From: Syntrophaceae bacterium
GTDB lineage: Bacteria; Desulfobacterota; Syntrophia; Syntrophales; UBA2185
DNA: 15,059 bases
Assembly (NCBI GenBank): GCA_003508565.1
Contig: DNUI01000053.1
Coordinates: 1-15,059, forward strand
Reading direction: 5' to 3'
Part shown: positions 1 to 7,621 of the stretch, one piece after another
Position numbering within the stretch: position 1 is the stretch's first letter
Layout of the letters: every line of letters starts with the position of its first letter
Translations under genes and position numbers: made by a program
Notes under the pieces: generated by a model
Told to the model about the DNA's origin: nothing
The model's database searches: none
Seen by the model: the letters and a program-made list of their open reading frames with translations, nothing else

Positions 1-1443
1 AGGGTCATAGAAAAGAGAGGGCACATCAAACGCTCCGTTGATAAAATGGCAAGGCAAAGAAATTATTGGGCTGTTGTCGGGAGTGGACCCAACAAGGCGT
101 CAGCAGACGAAATACGGATTAAACTCAGTGAATTATGCTATAAAACAATCTCCTCGGATATTATAGAAAATAAAAAGCACATTGACCTGTCTGCCGAACC
201 CCTGATCATCGTGTGTGCCGCGGGAAATCCGGAAACGGTAACCGGTGATGTTGTCAAAGACGTTGCTATCTTCAAGGCTCATAAGGCGGGCGTTGTCGTT
301 TTTGCGGATGAAGGAGAGGATCGTTTTAACGGCATTGCCGATGCCGTGATTGAAATACCCAGGTCGCGTATGCCTCTGCCCGTGATCCTCAACACCCTGG
401 CGGGACATCTTTGGGGATATTATGCAGCATGCAGAATCGATGGGGATGCCCAGTTTTTCCGGGAATTCAAAAACAAATTGAATCTGAAAATGGTGGAGGA
501 GAGAAAACGGCACCACTCCTTCTATGAAATGATTGCAGACAGGGAGTTCCGCCGCATGATCCGGGACTTCTCTGCAACATTTAATGAACGCAGAAATGGG
601 GGAGATTTTTCTGTTACCAGCATCAAGACAATATCCGATCTCACCCTCCTTCTGAAATACGCCGTCGGAAAACTGCCCCTTGAAGATTTCTGGCAGGACT
701 TCAAAGAGGAAGATGAGATGCTCTCTCCCATCGATCTTATGGATGTGACGCTCGGCCATGCGGTGGATGAGCTTTCCAGACCCATTGACGCCATCCGGCA
801 TCAGGCCAAGACGGTAACTGTAGGAACAAGCAGGAAGGAGCACCTGCCTGAAGGCATTATTTTTGACTTTCTTAAAACTCTCAATATCTCCACCAAGTCA
901 TTGACAAGCAATAATATTATTGCCATCAGGGGACTCCAGAAAGCCGTCAGAGATATCCGCGGCTACACGCTCTATCGCGTCGCTAACCTGGATGCGGATG
1001 GCACTCCCGCGGACACTACAACTATTGCTATCGAAAAAAGAGGAGGGATTTCCCTGGCAATGCGATCCCGGGTGGAAACTTCAGCCATTCTGATGGGAAC
1101 GAAGAAAACGATTGTCCGGACAGGACAACTTTACGTGGGGCAGGGAAAATCCGATGAGGCGCCCATCGTCGTCATCCCTGTCCTGAGCAAAAAAACCGGC
1201 ATCGAGTCTCTCGTCCTGATCCATGTGGCCTTCAACGAAAACCTGTCATTGAGGGAAAAAATCGATATCCTTGGAGACCGGTTCAACGATATCCGCAATC
1301 TTATTAACGAATATAATCTTCCCTGGGATGACGTCTATCTTGAAGATATTCCCATGGAGACCCTCATTGGCGAAGCGGTGGAAATCATTGCGGGGAGAAT
1401 TAAGCGCGGCTTAGATCCTCGATCTCAATCCCCTGACGCCTGA
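1..1443 (+). CDS. GlmS-like SIS-domain protein with long C-terminal extension (5' end outside window)
   Basis: The frame is open from base 1 through the first in-frame ATG at 46, so that ATG is probably internal; 480 residues are visible. Residues about 20-160 read like the second sugar-isomerase (SIS) half of glucosamine-6-phosphate synthase: WAVVGSGPNKASADEIRIKL, then a Leu-rich 'kHiDLsaEPLIIVcaaG' strand at the usual 'ELKHGPxaL' position, then IEIPRSRMPLPVILNTLAGHLWGYYAA, where GlmS has its 'P..LQLLAYY.A' helix. The protein lacks the GlmS C-terminal signature (PRNLAKSVTVE) and instead continues about 300 residues into a region I do not recognise, including HQAKTVTVGTSR. By family knowledge GlmS makes glucosamine-6-P from fructose-6-P and glutamine; whether this protein does so depends on the unseen N-terminus. 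Its last 44 bases overlap the convergent NagB-like gene. Confidence 0.75.
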   Translation, partial: RVIEKRGHIKRSVDKMARQRNYWAVVGSGPNKASADEIRIKLSELCYKTISSDIIENKKHIDLSAEPLIIVCAAGNPETVTGDVVKDVAIFKAHKAGVVVFADEGEDRFNGIADAVIEIPRSRMPLPVILNTLAGHLWGYYAACRIDGDAQFFREFKNKLNLKMVEERKRHHSFYEMIADREFRRMIRDFSATFNERRNGGDFSVTSIKTISDLTLLLKYAVGKLPLEDFWQDFKEEDEMLSPIDLMDVTLGHAVDELSRPIDAIRHQAKTVTVGTSRKEHLPEGIIFDFLKTLNISTKSLTSNNIIAIRGLQKAVRDIRGYTLYRVANLDADGTPADTTTIAIEKRGGISLAMRSRVETSAILMGTKKTIVRTGQLYVGQGKSDEAPIVVIPVLSKKTGIESLVLIHVAFNENLSLREKIDILGDRFNDIRNLINEYNLPWDDVYLEDIPMETLIGEAVEIIAGRIKRGLDPRSQSPDA

Positions 1444-2365
1444 TAGCGTCCGCATGTTGGAGTACCTTTTCTGCTGCAGCTTTGTCAAGAATGTAGATCA
1501 TCCGGCCCCCCTGCTTCGCATAAATCTTTCCATAGGATATGGGTACGAGAGGAGTCGGATCATTTAAAAGGGATTCGGCAATGGGTTCTGTCTTGCGGAT
1601 CCCGTTGGCCAGCAGAATAACTGTCCGTGCCTGATACACCAGTTCCGCCCCCATAGAGATCGCATAGGACGGACTCTCTTCTTTACTCGCAAAATGGCCG
1701 TCCTTGACGGCGTTCTCTACCGTATTATCATCCAGCTTTACCAGGAGCATTTCATTTCCTTCAAAGGGTATGCCTGATTCATGAAAGGCTACATGCCCGC
1801 GGCCGCCGACTCCGATAATATGGAGATCGATCCCACCATACTGTGATATCTTTTCCGCATATGCGTCGAGGATAGATGCACGAATCCATCGGAGATATTC
1901 AGATTTCGCATTCGTATTTATGACAATCGCCTTTCCCTTATCGGTGCCGTCAGCCCGCCAATCCGCCGGATTTGCGTCAAGCTCACTGATAAGTTTTCCC
2001 TGATCGATCAGTGTTCCCCATGGAACATTTGTTTCCTTAAACTTCCGCTTGAGGAGACCGAAGAACTCCTGGATCATGAAAAAGCCGTAACTTTCAGGGT
2101 GGAGGGCCCGCTGCTGGACATTTTCTCCCGGAAGGCCGACGTACTCGTCCAGATTGAAACTCCGAATCCTTGAACTATCAAAGATCCCTTCATTGGCGGC
2201 TCCGGCCAGATGCTTATATAAACCCGTCGGAGAATTCCCCGTGGCCAAACCGAGGGTATAGGTATCTTTAGTGTGCAAGACCTGCCGAATGTTTTCAATG
2301 ACCAGACCGGCGCCAAACTTGCTCATCTGTTCAAAATCCCGTGTGATAATCACTTTAAACTGCAT
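1400..2365 (-). CDS. Glucosamine-6-phosphate deaminase/isomerase (NagB)-like protein, atypical active site
   Basis: 321 residues, against 266 in E. coli NagB. NagB family features in order: GLATGNSPTGLY (phosphate loop, residues 39-50), FNLDEYVGLP with the general-base Asp at 73, HPESYGFFM (89-97), GVGGRGHVAFHE (185-196), and a late 'AISMGAELVYQARTVILLANG' segment. The family converts glucosamine-6-P to fructose-6-P plus ammonia. His191 and Glu196 match E. coli His143 and Glu148, but the position of catalytic Asp141 is Arg189. About 40-50 extra residues lie between the HPESY motif and the GVGG motif. The start has an AGGAGG Shine-Dalgarno 4-5 bases upstream. The gene sits 25 bases after glmM on the same strand, so the two are probably co-transcribed. 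True NagB activity is uncertain; isomerase-only, regulatory or another sugar phosphate substrate are alternatives. Confidence 0.85.
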   Translation of the reverse strand: MQFKVIITRDFEQMSKFGAGLVIENIRQVLHTKDTYTLGLATGNSPTGLYKHLAGAANEGIFDSSRIRSFNLDEYVGLPGENVQQRALHPESYGFFMIQEFFGLLKRKFKETNVPWGTLIDQGKLISELDANPADWRADGTDKGKAIVINTNAKSEYLRWIRASILDAYAEKISQYGGIDLHIIGVGGRGHVAFHESGIPFEGNEMLLVKLDDNTVENAVKDGHFASKEESPSYAISMGAELVYQARTVILLANGIRKTEPIAESLLNDPTPLVPISYGKIYAKQGGRMIYILDKAAAEKVLQHADAIRRQGIEIEDLSRA

Positions 2366-2390
2366 ACATTCCTCCTGATTGCGTGGGGAA

Positions 2391-3740
2391 CTAACCCAGT
2401 CTCTCCCGCACTACATCGGCAATCTGTTTGCAGTATTCAAGAGTTTCCTCCTTTGTGGGACCTTCAACCATGACGCGGCACATGTTTTGTGTTCCCGAAT
2501 ACCGGACGAGAACCCTGCCCCTGTCCCCAAGTTTTTGCTCAACTAACTTGATAGTAGAAACTATTTCCGGTACCGTGGATATCTCCGGTCTCGATTTGGT
2601 ATCCACATTTATCAGAGATTGAGGGAATACTTTCATGATTTTTGCGAGTTCTGAGAGAGGTTTCCCTTCTTTTTTCATGGCTGAAAGAACCTGCAGGGCC
2701 GTTAAAATACCATCACCAGTAGTGTGATGCTGAAGAAAAATTATGTGCCCTGAATCTTCACCCCCGAGGGCACTGCCTTTTGCCTGCATTTCTTCAAGAA
2801 CGTACCTGTCTCCTACTTTGGTCATCACCGATTCAGCCTGGATCTTTTGGAGGGCGACCGAGAGGCCGATATTACTCATTACGGTTCTGACAACGAGATT
2901 GTTCGTAAGAGCACCGTCCTTTTTCATCACGTTGGCACAGATGGCAATAATCTGATCTCCCGTCAGGACCTGTCCCTTTTCATCGACAGCGATGAGACGA
3001 TCACCGTCTCCATCAAAGGCAAATCCCACATCGGCCCCTTTTTTTAAAACTTCGGCAGCCAGCATTTCCGGGTGCTGGGAGCCGCAACGGTCATTGATGT
3101 TTTTTCCGTCGGGATCATCGAAAAGGGTCGTGACCTCTGCACCGAGTTCAAAGAATGTGTCCGGAGCCACCCTGTAGGTCGCACCATGCGCGCAATCGAG
3201 AACAATTTTAGTACCCTCCAAGGTGTACTCTCGAGGAAAAGAGTGTTTTAAAAAGACTATATAACGACCTCTTGCATCATCCATGCGATATGCTTTCCCC
3301 AACTCGCTCGGAGAGGGGTGAAGTTTTTGCATATTATTTGCAAATATCATTTCTTCGATGGCAAGTTCCTTTTCATCGGGAAGTTTGAAGCCGTCACCGG
3401 AGAAAATTTTTATCCCGTTATCCTGAAAAGGGTTGTGTGAGGCCGATATGACAATCCCGGCGTCAACTCTCATGCTGCTTGTCAGAAAGGCAATGCCCGG
3501 TGTGGGGATTACACCCACCAGTATGGCATCAACGCCCATGGAGCAGATGCCTGAAACAAGCGCATTCTCAAACATGTACCCGGAGAGTCTCGTATCCTTT
3601 CCGATAAGAATTTTGGGGGCATGACCCTTCCTTTTGAACAGATGGGCTGTGGCCCTTCCAATATTGAGCGCCATTTCCGCTAACATAGGATACTCATTGG
3701 CAACCCCCCTGACGCCATCGGTACCGAATAACTTCCCCAT
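2391..3740 (-). CDS. glmM: Phosphoglucosamine mutase GlmM
   Basis: 449 residues, the usual GlmM length. GlmM interconverts glucosamine-6-P and glucosamine-1-P in the cytoplasm, on the way to UDP-GlcNAc for peptidoglycan and lipid A. The alpha-D-phosphohexomutase motifs are all present: N-terminal GKLFGTDGVRG, the phosphoserine loop ISASHNP with catalytic Ser101, the metal loop DGDGDR (243-248), the sugar loop GGEDSGH (326-332) and the phosphate-binding RYSGTQ (413-418). The last motif has Gln where many mutases have Glu. An AGGAG Shine-Dalgarno lies 8 bases before ATG. It is the first gene of the two-gene minus-strand unit with the NagB-like gene and is divergent from pyrG across a 200-base gap. 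A minus-strand TATAGT (3794-3799) could be its -10 box, but I see no good -35. Confidence 0.97.
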   Translation of the reverse strand: MGKLFGTDGVRGVANEYPMLAEMALNIGRATAHLFKRKGHAPKILIGKDTRLSGYMFENALVSGICSMGVDAILVGVIPTPGIAFLTSSMRVDAGIVISASHNPFQDNGIKIFSGDGFKLPDEKELAIEEMIFANNMQKLHPSPSELGKAYRMDDARGRYIVFLKHSFPREYTLEGTKIVLDCAHGATYRVAPDTFFELGAEVTTLFDDPDGKNINDRCGSQHPEMLAAEVLKKGADVGFAFDGDGDRLIAVDEKGQVLTGDQIIAICANVMKKDGALTNNLVVRTVMSNIGLSVALQKIQAESVMTKVGDRYVLEEMQAKGSALGGEDSGHIIFLQHHTTGDGILTALQVLSAMKKEGKPLSELAKIMKVFPQSLINVDTKSRPEISTVPEIVSTIKLVEQKLGDRGRVLVRYSGTQNMCRVMVEGPTKEETLEYCKQIADVVRERLG

Positions 3741-3843
3741 ATAGATCTCTCCTTTACTGTTGATGATGTTCTGATGAAATAGCGGATTTTTCTACTATAC
3801 TGGAGTGTGTTTTGCAAGAGTAAAAAAAGTTTGATATTCACCC

Positions 3844-3872
3844 TTGATTTCTTTTTGCTCTGACATTATAAA
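3844..3872 (+). promoter_or_regulatory. Predicted sigma70-type promoter of pyrG
   Basis: TTGATT (3844-3849), a 17-base spacer and TATAAA (3867-3872): 5 of 6 matches in each box with ideal spacing. Transcription would start near 3880, giving a leader of about 65 bases before pyrG. No attenuator of the Bacillus pyrG type is visible in that leader. Confidence 0.6.
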
Positions 3873-3944
3873 AGCAGAAGTTTTTAAGTGTAACGACTTT
3901 CTTTATGCTATATACACCCAATACACCGTAGAATGGAAATCCAG

Positions 3945-5561
3945 ATGAGAAAAACCAAGTTTATATTTATCACGGGGGGCGTTCTCTCTTCCCTTGGTAA
4001 AGGTCTTGCAGCAGCCTCCATCGGGTGCCTTCTTGAATGTCGGGGGTTGAAAGTCACAAATCAGAAACTGGACCCATACATCAACGTCGATCCGGGCACC
4101 ATGAGTCCCTTTCAGCACGGTGAGGTATTTGTAACCGATGACGGAGCCGAAGCCGATCTGGACCTTGGCCACTACGAACGGTTTACGTCCACCCGCATGG
4201 GAAAATGCAATAATCTTACAACGGGACAGGTATATTTTTCAGTCATTTCAAAGGAACGAAGGGGGGACTACCTCGGCAAAACCGTTCAGGTCATTCCTCA
4301 TATTACAGATGAAATAAAGGATTATATCAAATCAAGTGCAGCCGGCTTTGATGTGGCCATTGTAGAAATCGGCGGAACGGTAGGTGACATTGAAAGCCTC
4401 CCCTTCCTCGAAGCTATCAGGCAGTTCCGCAATGAAGCGGGAAAGGAAAACGGCATTTTTATTCATCTGACCTGGGTTCCATTCATCAAGACCGCCGGAG
4501 AGGTTAAAACAAAACCGACTCAACATAGCGTTAAGGCTCTCCGTGAAATTGGTATTCAACCCGACATTCTTCTGTGCCGTACCGAGAATTTTCTTTCCGA
4601 AGATATAAAGGCAAAAATCGCTCTCTTCTGCAACGTGGAAATGGCGGCCGTTTTCACGGCCAAGGATGTAAATTGTATCTATGAGGTTCCCCTTCTCTTC
4701 CATCGGGAAGGTCTTGACGAAAAAATCGTCAGCCTTCTCAATATCTGGACTGGTCGACCCCATCTGGATGCGTGGGAAGACGTGATCAACAAAATGAAAG
4801 AACCCGCCCACGAAGTGTGCATTGCCATCGTGGGAAAATACGTAAACCTTGCGGATTCCTATAAAAGTTTGAACGAAGCCCTTATACACGGGGGTATCGC
4901 AAACAACTGCCGGGTCATCCTGCGCTTTGTAGACGCGGAAAAGATTGAGAAGAAAGGGATAGATCATTATATCAACGGTGCCGACGGTGTTCTTGTTCCC
5001 GGGGGATTCGGGCAGAGGGGTGTCGAGGGCATGATCACTGCCATCCAATATGCCCGCGAAAACCGCATCCCGTATTTCGGTATTTGTCTGGGGATGCAGC
5101 TTGCGGTGGTGGAATATGCCAGACATGTCTGCAATCTGAAAAAGGCGAATAGTTCTGAATTTGATGAGAAAACCCCATATCCCGTCATTGACCTTCTCCC
5201 AGAGCAGCGAAATGTAACCGAAAAGGGAGCTTCCATGAGGCTGGGGGCCTACACCTGTATTCTCACAAATGAATCCTTCGCGTTTGAAGCTTACGGTGAG
5301 CACGAGATCACAGAGAGACACAGACATCGTTATGAATTTAACAATGAATTTAAGAATGTCCTTACCGGGAAGGGACTGCTTATAACCGGAGTATCTCCCG
5401 ACGGCCGTCTGTCAGAAATCATTGAAATCAAGGATCACCCATGGTTTCTGGGATGCCAGTTCCATCCTGAATTCAAATCACGACCGACAGAGCCTCATCC
5501 CCTGTTTGGCAAGTTTATCGGGGCAGCGCTGCAGTATCACTATAATTCTGGGAGAAATTAG
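3945..5561 (+). CDS. pyrG: CTP synthase (glutamine-hydrolysing)
   Basis: 538 residues from this start, normal for the family. PyrG aminates UTP to CTP using ATP and glutamine. The N-terminal synthetase domain shows FIFITGGVLSSLGKG (P-loop), KLDPYINVDPGTMSPFQHGE, EIGGTVGDIES and KTKPTQHSVK. The C-terminal class I glutaminase domain shows VPGGFGQRG, GICLGMQ (nucleophile Cys381) and FHPEF (His507, Glu509), so the triad is complete. An ATG 12 bases upstream (3933) is also in frame. I prefer 3945 because GGAA lies 6 bases before it and MRKTKFIF matches the usual family N-terminus. The gene is preceded by a good promoter and convergent with yvcK, with 46 bases between stops and no clear terminator. 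Confidence 0.97.
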   Translation: MRKTKFIFITGGVLSSLGKGLAAASIGCLLECRGLKVTNQKLDPYINVDPGTMSPFQHGEVFVTDDGAEADLDLGHYERFTSTRMGKCNNLTTGQVYFSVISKERRGDYLGKTVQVIPHITDEIKDYIKSSAAGFDVAIVEIGGTVGDIESLPFLEAIRQFRNEAGKENGIFIHLTWVPFIKTAGEVKTKPTQHSVKALREIGIQPDILLCRTENFLSEDIKAKIALFCNVEMAAVFTAKDVNCIYEVPLLFHREGLDEKIVSLLNIWTGRPHLDAWEDVINKMKEPAHEVCIAIVGKYVNLADSYKSLNEALIHGGIANNCRVILRFVDAEKIEKKGIDHYINGADGVLVPGGFGQRGVEGMITAIQYARENRIPYFGICLGMQLAVVEYARHVCNLKKANSSEFDEKTPYPVIDLLPEQRNVTEKGASMRLGAYTCILTNESFAFEAYGEHEITERHRHRYEFNNEFKNVLTGKGLLITGVSPDGRLSEIIEIKDHPWFLGCQFHPEFKSRPTEPHPLFGKFIGAALQYHYNSGRN

Positions 5562-5607
5562 GGATCGACACTACGTGTATATGTCTCTTTCATCGAACAG
5601 GTCAGGA

Positions 5608-6615
5608 TTACAGATCATCCTCATGTGATGATATTATCTCCGATATCAACAATGCCAGCTTTTTCGAGTCATGGCGAACAATTCCGCCTGCCACACTTAA
5701 TAAATCTGCCGCATAGATTTTTCGATTTTTCCACATCTTTCCATTCCCATTGATTTCGACAAACTCCGCCTTTTCTTCCCTGTAGTGTTCAAGAATTTTC
5801 TGCTCCGGTTTCATAGAGTTGTAGATTATTCCATCAACCTTTCGGCCAATGTGTTCCTCAATTTTCCGCACGAAGTCAAATCCTTTAAAATTCTGTGTTT
5901 CACCATACTTTGTCATAATGTTGACGATATAAAACACTCTTGCCTTCGCTTTGCGGATTGCGTTTTTCACACGCGGAACAAGAAGGTTTGGGATAATGCT
6001 TGTATACAAATCACCTGGGCCGATTATGATGTGATCCGCGCGCTTGATCGCGCCAATAACGGGAGGATACACGGAAATTGTATCATGATAATGCGGTACG
6101 AGATATATATCTCGAATTTTCTCTCTTTGAGAACCTCGGGGTATGTCGATCGCTTTCTGTCCGTATATGCGGCTTCCATCCGTCAATTCAGCCACGAGTG
6201 TTGCTTTATCCACGGTAACCGGAAGAATCGTTCCCCGGGCATCAAGTATTTCTGTAAGGGCTTTTACACCCGTGGCAAAGCTGTGGGTATACTCAGCAAG
6301 CATTGTAAGGAGCATATTGCCTGCATTATGTCCTTTCAAGCGGCTGTCTCCGGTGAGCCTCTTCAGTAAGATTGTACGGATGATATCGCGTTGCGGAGAA
6401 AGAGCGAGGACGCACTTCAGTACATCGCCGGGCGGCAATGTTCCCAACTCATCTCGCAACCTTCCCGTACTGCCGCCGCTGTCAACCATTGACACAATAG
6501 CCGTAATATCAATTCCCTTCAAACCCCTTAAACCGGAAAGAAGCGCGAACTGCCCGCTTCCCCCGCCTATTGTCACGATCCTTTTCTTTTTGTCTTCCAT
6601 GTCAGATATACACAC
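5608..6615 (-). CDS. yvcK: YvcK-family UDP-GlcNAc-binding protein (gluconeogenesis factor type)
   Basis: 335 residues from a GTG start at 6615, which has GGAAGG 9 bases upstream; an internal ATG at 6600 would give 330. The CofD/YvcK Rossmann-like fold is shown by IVTIGGGSGQ (13-22), MVDSGGSTGRLRDELG (43-58), LPPGDVLKC, GHNAGN (95-100), IIGPGDLYTSIIP (197-209) and FYIVNIMTKYGET. Many homologues have GPGSLYTS; here it is GPGDLYTS. YvcK of Bacillus and its mycobacterial homologue CuvA bind UDP-GlcNAc and support cell-wall synthesis under gluconeogenic growth; they lack the lactyl-transferase activity of CofD. Placement beside glmM and GlmS/NagB-like genes fits sensing of that nucleotide sugar (inference). 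Confidence 0.93.
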   Translation of the reverse strand: MCISDMEDKKKRIVTIGGGSGQFALLSGLRGLKGIDITAIVSMVDSGGSTGRLRDELGTLPPGDVLKCVLALSPQRDIIRTILLKRLTGDSRLKGHNAGNMLLTMLAEYTHSFATGVKALTEILDARGTILPVTVDKATLVAELTDGSRIYGQKAIDIPRGSQREKIRDIYLVPHYHDTISVYPPVIGAIKRADHIIIGPGDLYTSIIPNLLVPRVKNAIRKAKARVFYIVNIMTKYGETQNFKGFDFVRKIEEHIGRKVDGIIYNSMKPEQKILEHYREEKAEFVEINGNGKMWKNRKIYAADLLSVAGGIVRHDSKKLALLISEIISSHEDDL

Positions 6616-6656
6616 GTAAAGTTACCTTCCATCCTCATCCTGTATTCTCAGGGACA

Positions 6657-6728
6657 AATCCGCAGTGAGCGAATGCGATTCATGATCCCCCCGCAGCCGG
6701 CTGCGGGGAGCTTCAACGCTATTTTTTT
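6657..6728. repeat. REP-like palindromic element with T tract
   Basis: Three consecutive inverted repeats upstream of yvcK. AATC(C)GCA pairs with TGCGATT (6657-6680, one bulge). A perfect 20-base palindrome, CCCCGCAGCCGGCTGCGGGG, spans 6689-6708. AGC pairs with GCT (6709-6720). ATTTTTTT follows (6721-6728). The head-to-tail GC-rich palindromes resemble intergenic REP elements. Read on the plus strand it could also act as an imperfect terminator, but the T run is 12 bases away from the strong stem and there is no plus-strand gene just before it. Confidence 0.5.
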
Positions 6729-6997
6729 GGAAGTGACTATATCAGACCCCGGGACAGGATTCAAAGATTAACTGACGTACCATAGAGGGAAACCAGACCC
6801 TATTTCACGGTAAAGCAACCCTCGTAGTGTGAATCATCCCCGGGGGCCTTCACTGTACTGTTAGAGAACTAGTATGTCGCTTTTATGCGCATAGCATGAC
6901 TGACGCCCCCGCACTTGCCACTATCTTCCAGGCATGCGTGGAAAGCCATCTCCTCCCCCCCTCCCTCGGCACATTCCACAAAACCTCAAAAAAAGTA
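6729..6997. other. Non-coding interval with small inverted repeats
   Basis: I see no credible gene here. Visible structure: TTCAC (6804-6808), GTGAA (6829-6833) and TTCAC (6849-6853), of which the middle copy could pair with either neighbour; a CCCCGGGG palindrome (6838-6845); and a TATGCGCATA palindrome (6884-6893). Confidence 0.4.
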
Positions 6998-7027
6998 TGG
7001 ACATATACACTGTTACTAATATATAAA
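6998..7027 (+). promoter_or_regulatory. Predicted promoter of the secreted-protein gene pair
   Basis: TGGACA (6998-7003), then TATATA at 16 bases (7020-7025) or TATAAA at 18 bases (7022-7027). It lies about 215 bases before the first secreted-protein ATG, so the leader would be long. That leader contains an 18-codon frame (7100-7156) and a strong AAAGGAGG (7156-7163) with no start codon at a suitable distance. Confidence 0.45.
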
Positions 7028-7243
7028 CCCGGCGGGAGAAGAATAAAGCTCTGCGCCTGAGATGAGGAATATGCTGGAAGTTTTCATGAAGGGATAGAGA
7101 TGGCAGTAGAGAAAGCGTATAAAGCCGAATCGGTTGATCATAACCCTGCGGGGTGAAAGGAGGAAAAGCGAAAACCACAAGAAGAACAATACAGCCAAGC
7201 ACTTTTTAAAGGAATGCAAAAATTATAGGAAGGAGATTATCAC

Positions 7244-7621
7244 ATGAAACGCACCCTGTTTATGTTGATGGTGATTTTCATTTTAGGAATTGCCGCCGCG
7301 GATGCCTGGGCACAAAATCTGACAGGTACCTGGAGCTGTAATGACGGCGGAACGTACTATCTGCACCAGAGGGGAAATGAGCTCTGGTGGCTCGGTGAGA
7401 GCAGGGATAAGGGAGCCACTTGGACAAACGTCTTCCAGGGACAAATTGCGGGAACTCAGATCAAAGGCAACTGGGCCGATGTTCCCCAGGGACGGATTAT
7501 GGGCTCGGGACAGATGGTCTTGCAGATTATTAAAACCGCCCCCTTTTCCCCTGAGGTCCGCTTGAAGGCAATAACTAAGACAGGCGGGTTCGGAGGGAGC
7601 GAGTGGAAAAAAGTAAAGTAA
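7244..7621 (+). CDS. Small secreted protein, single Trp/Gly-rich domain
   Basis: 125 residues. The start is clear: GGAAGGAG 8 bases upstream, then a signal peptide MKRT + hydrophobic core (5-18) with a likely cut after AWA (residue 23) before QNLTG. The mature part is one domain of about 95 residues beginning NLTGTWSCNDGGTYYLHQ, with WWLGESRDKGATWTNVFQG, GNWADVPQGR and a TKTGGFGG end. The pattern of alternating short strands suggests a small beta barrel. I recall this domain as recurring in many bacterial secreted proteins without known function. Paralogue of the next gene, with the same 24-residue leader length. The C-terminus differs slightly: a 5-6 residue insertion (APFSPEV region) and a basic WKKVK tail. 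Periplasmic or extracellular location is inferred. Confidence 0.85.
   Translation: MKRTLFMLMVIFILGIAAADAWAQNLTGTWSCNDGGTYYLHQRGNELWWLGESRDKGATWTNVFQGQIAGTQIKGNWADVPQGRIMGSGQMVLQIIKTAPFSPEVRLKAITKTGGFGGSEWKKVK

Noticed and set aside
133..843. 236-codon minus-strand open frame opposite the GlmS-like gene
   Set aside because: Shadow of a real gene; Cys/His/Ile-rich translation without motifs.
4332..5327. 331-codon minus-strand open frame inside pyrG
   Set aside because: It is antisense to a complete pyrG with all motifs; the translation has no recognisable domain.
5785..6369. 194-codon plus-strand open frame opposite yvcK
   Set aside because: Antisense shadow of yvcK, no motifs, no ribosome site.
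6783..6815. GGGAAACC ... ACGGTAAAGC, reminiscent of a c-di-GMP/cGAMP (GEMM) riboswitch
   Set aside because: The consensus GCAAACC and ACGCAAAGC are not met, the GNRA hairpin between them is missing, and the stretch folds instead as ATAG-GGG/CCCTAT.
6921..7219. Two minus-strand frames with hydrophobic, membrane-like translations
   Set aside because: They overlap the promoter and leader of the secreted-protein genes; the hydrophobicity comes from purine-rich DNA on the plus strand and there is no ribosome site.
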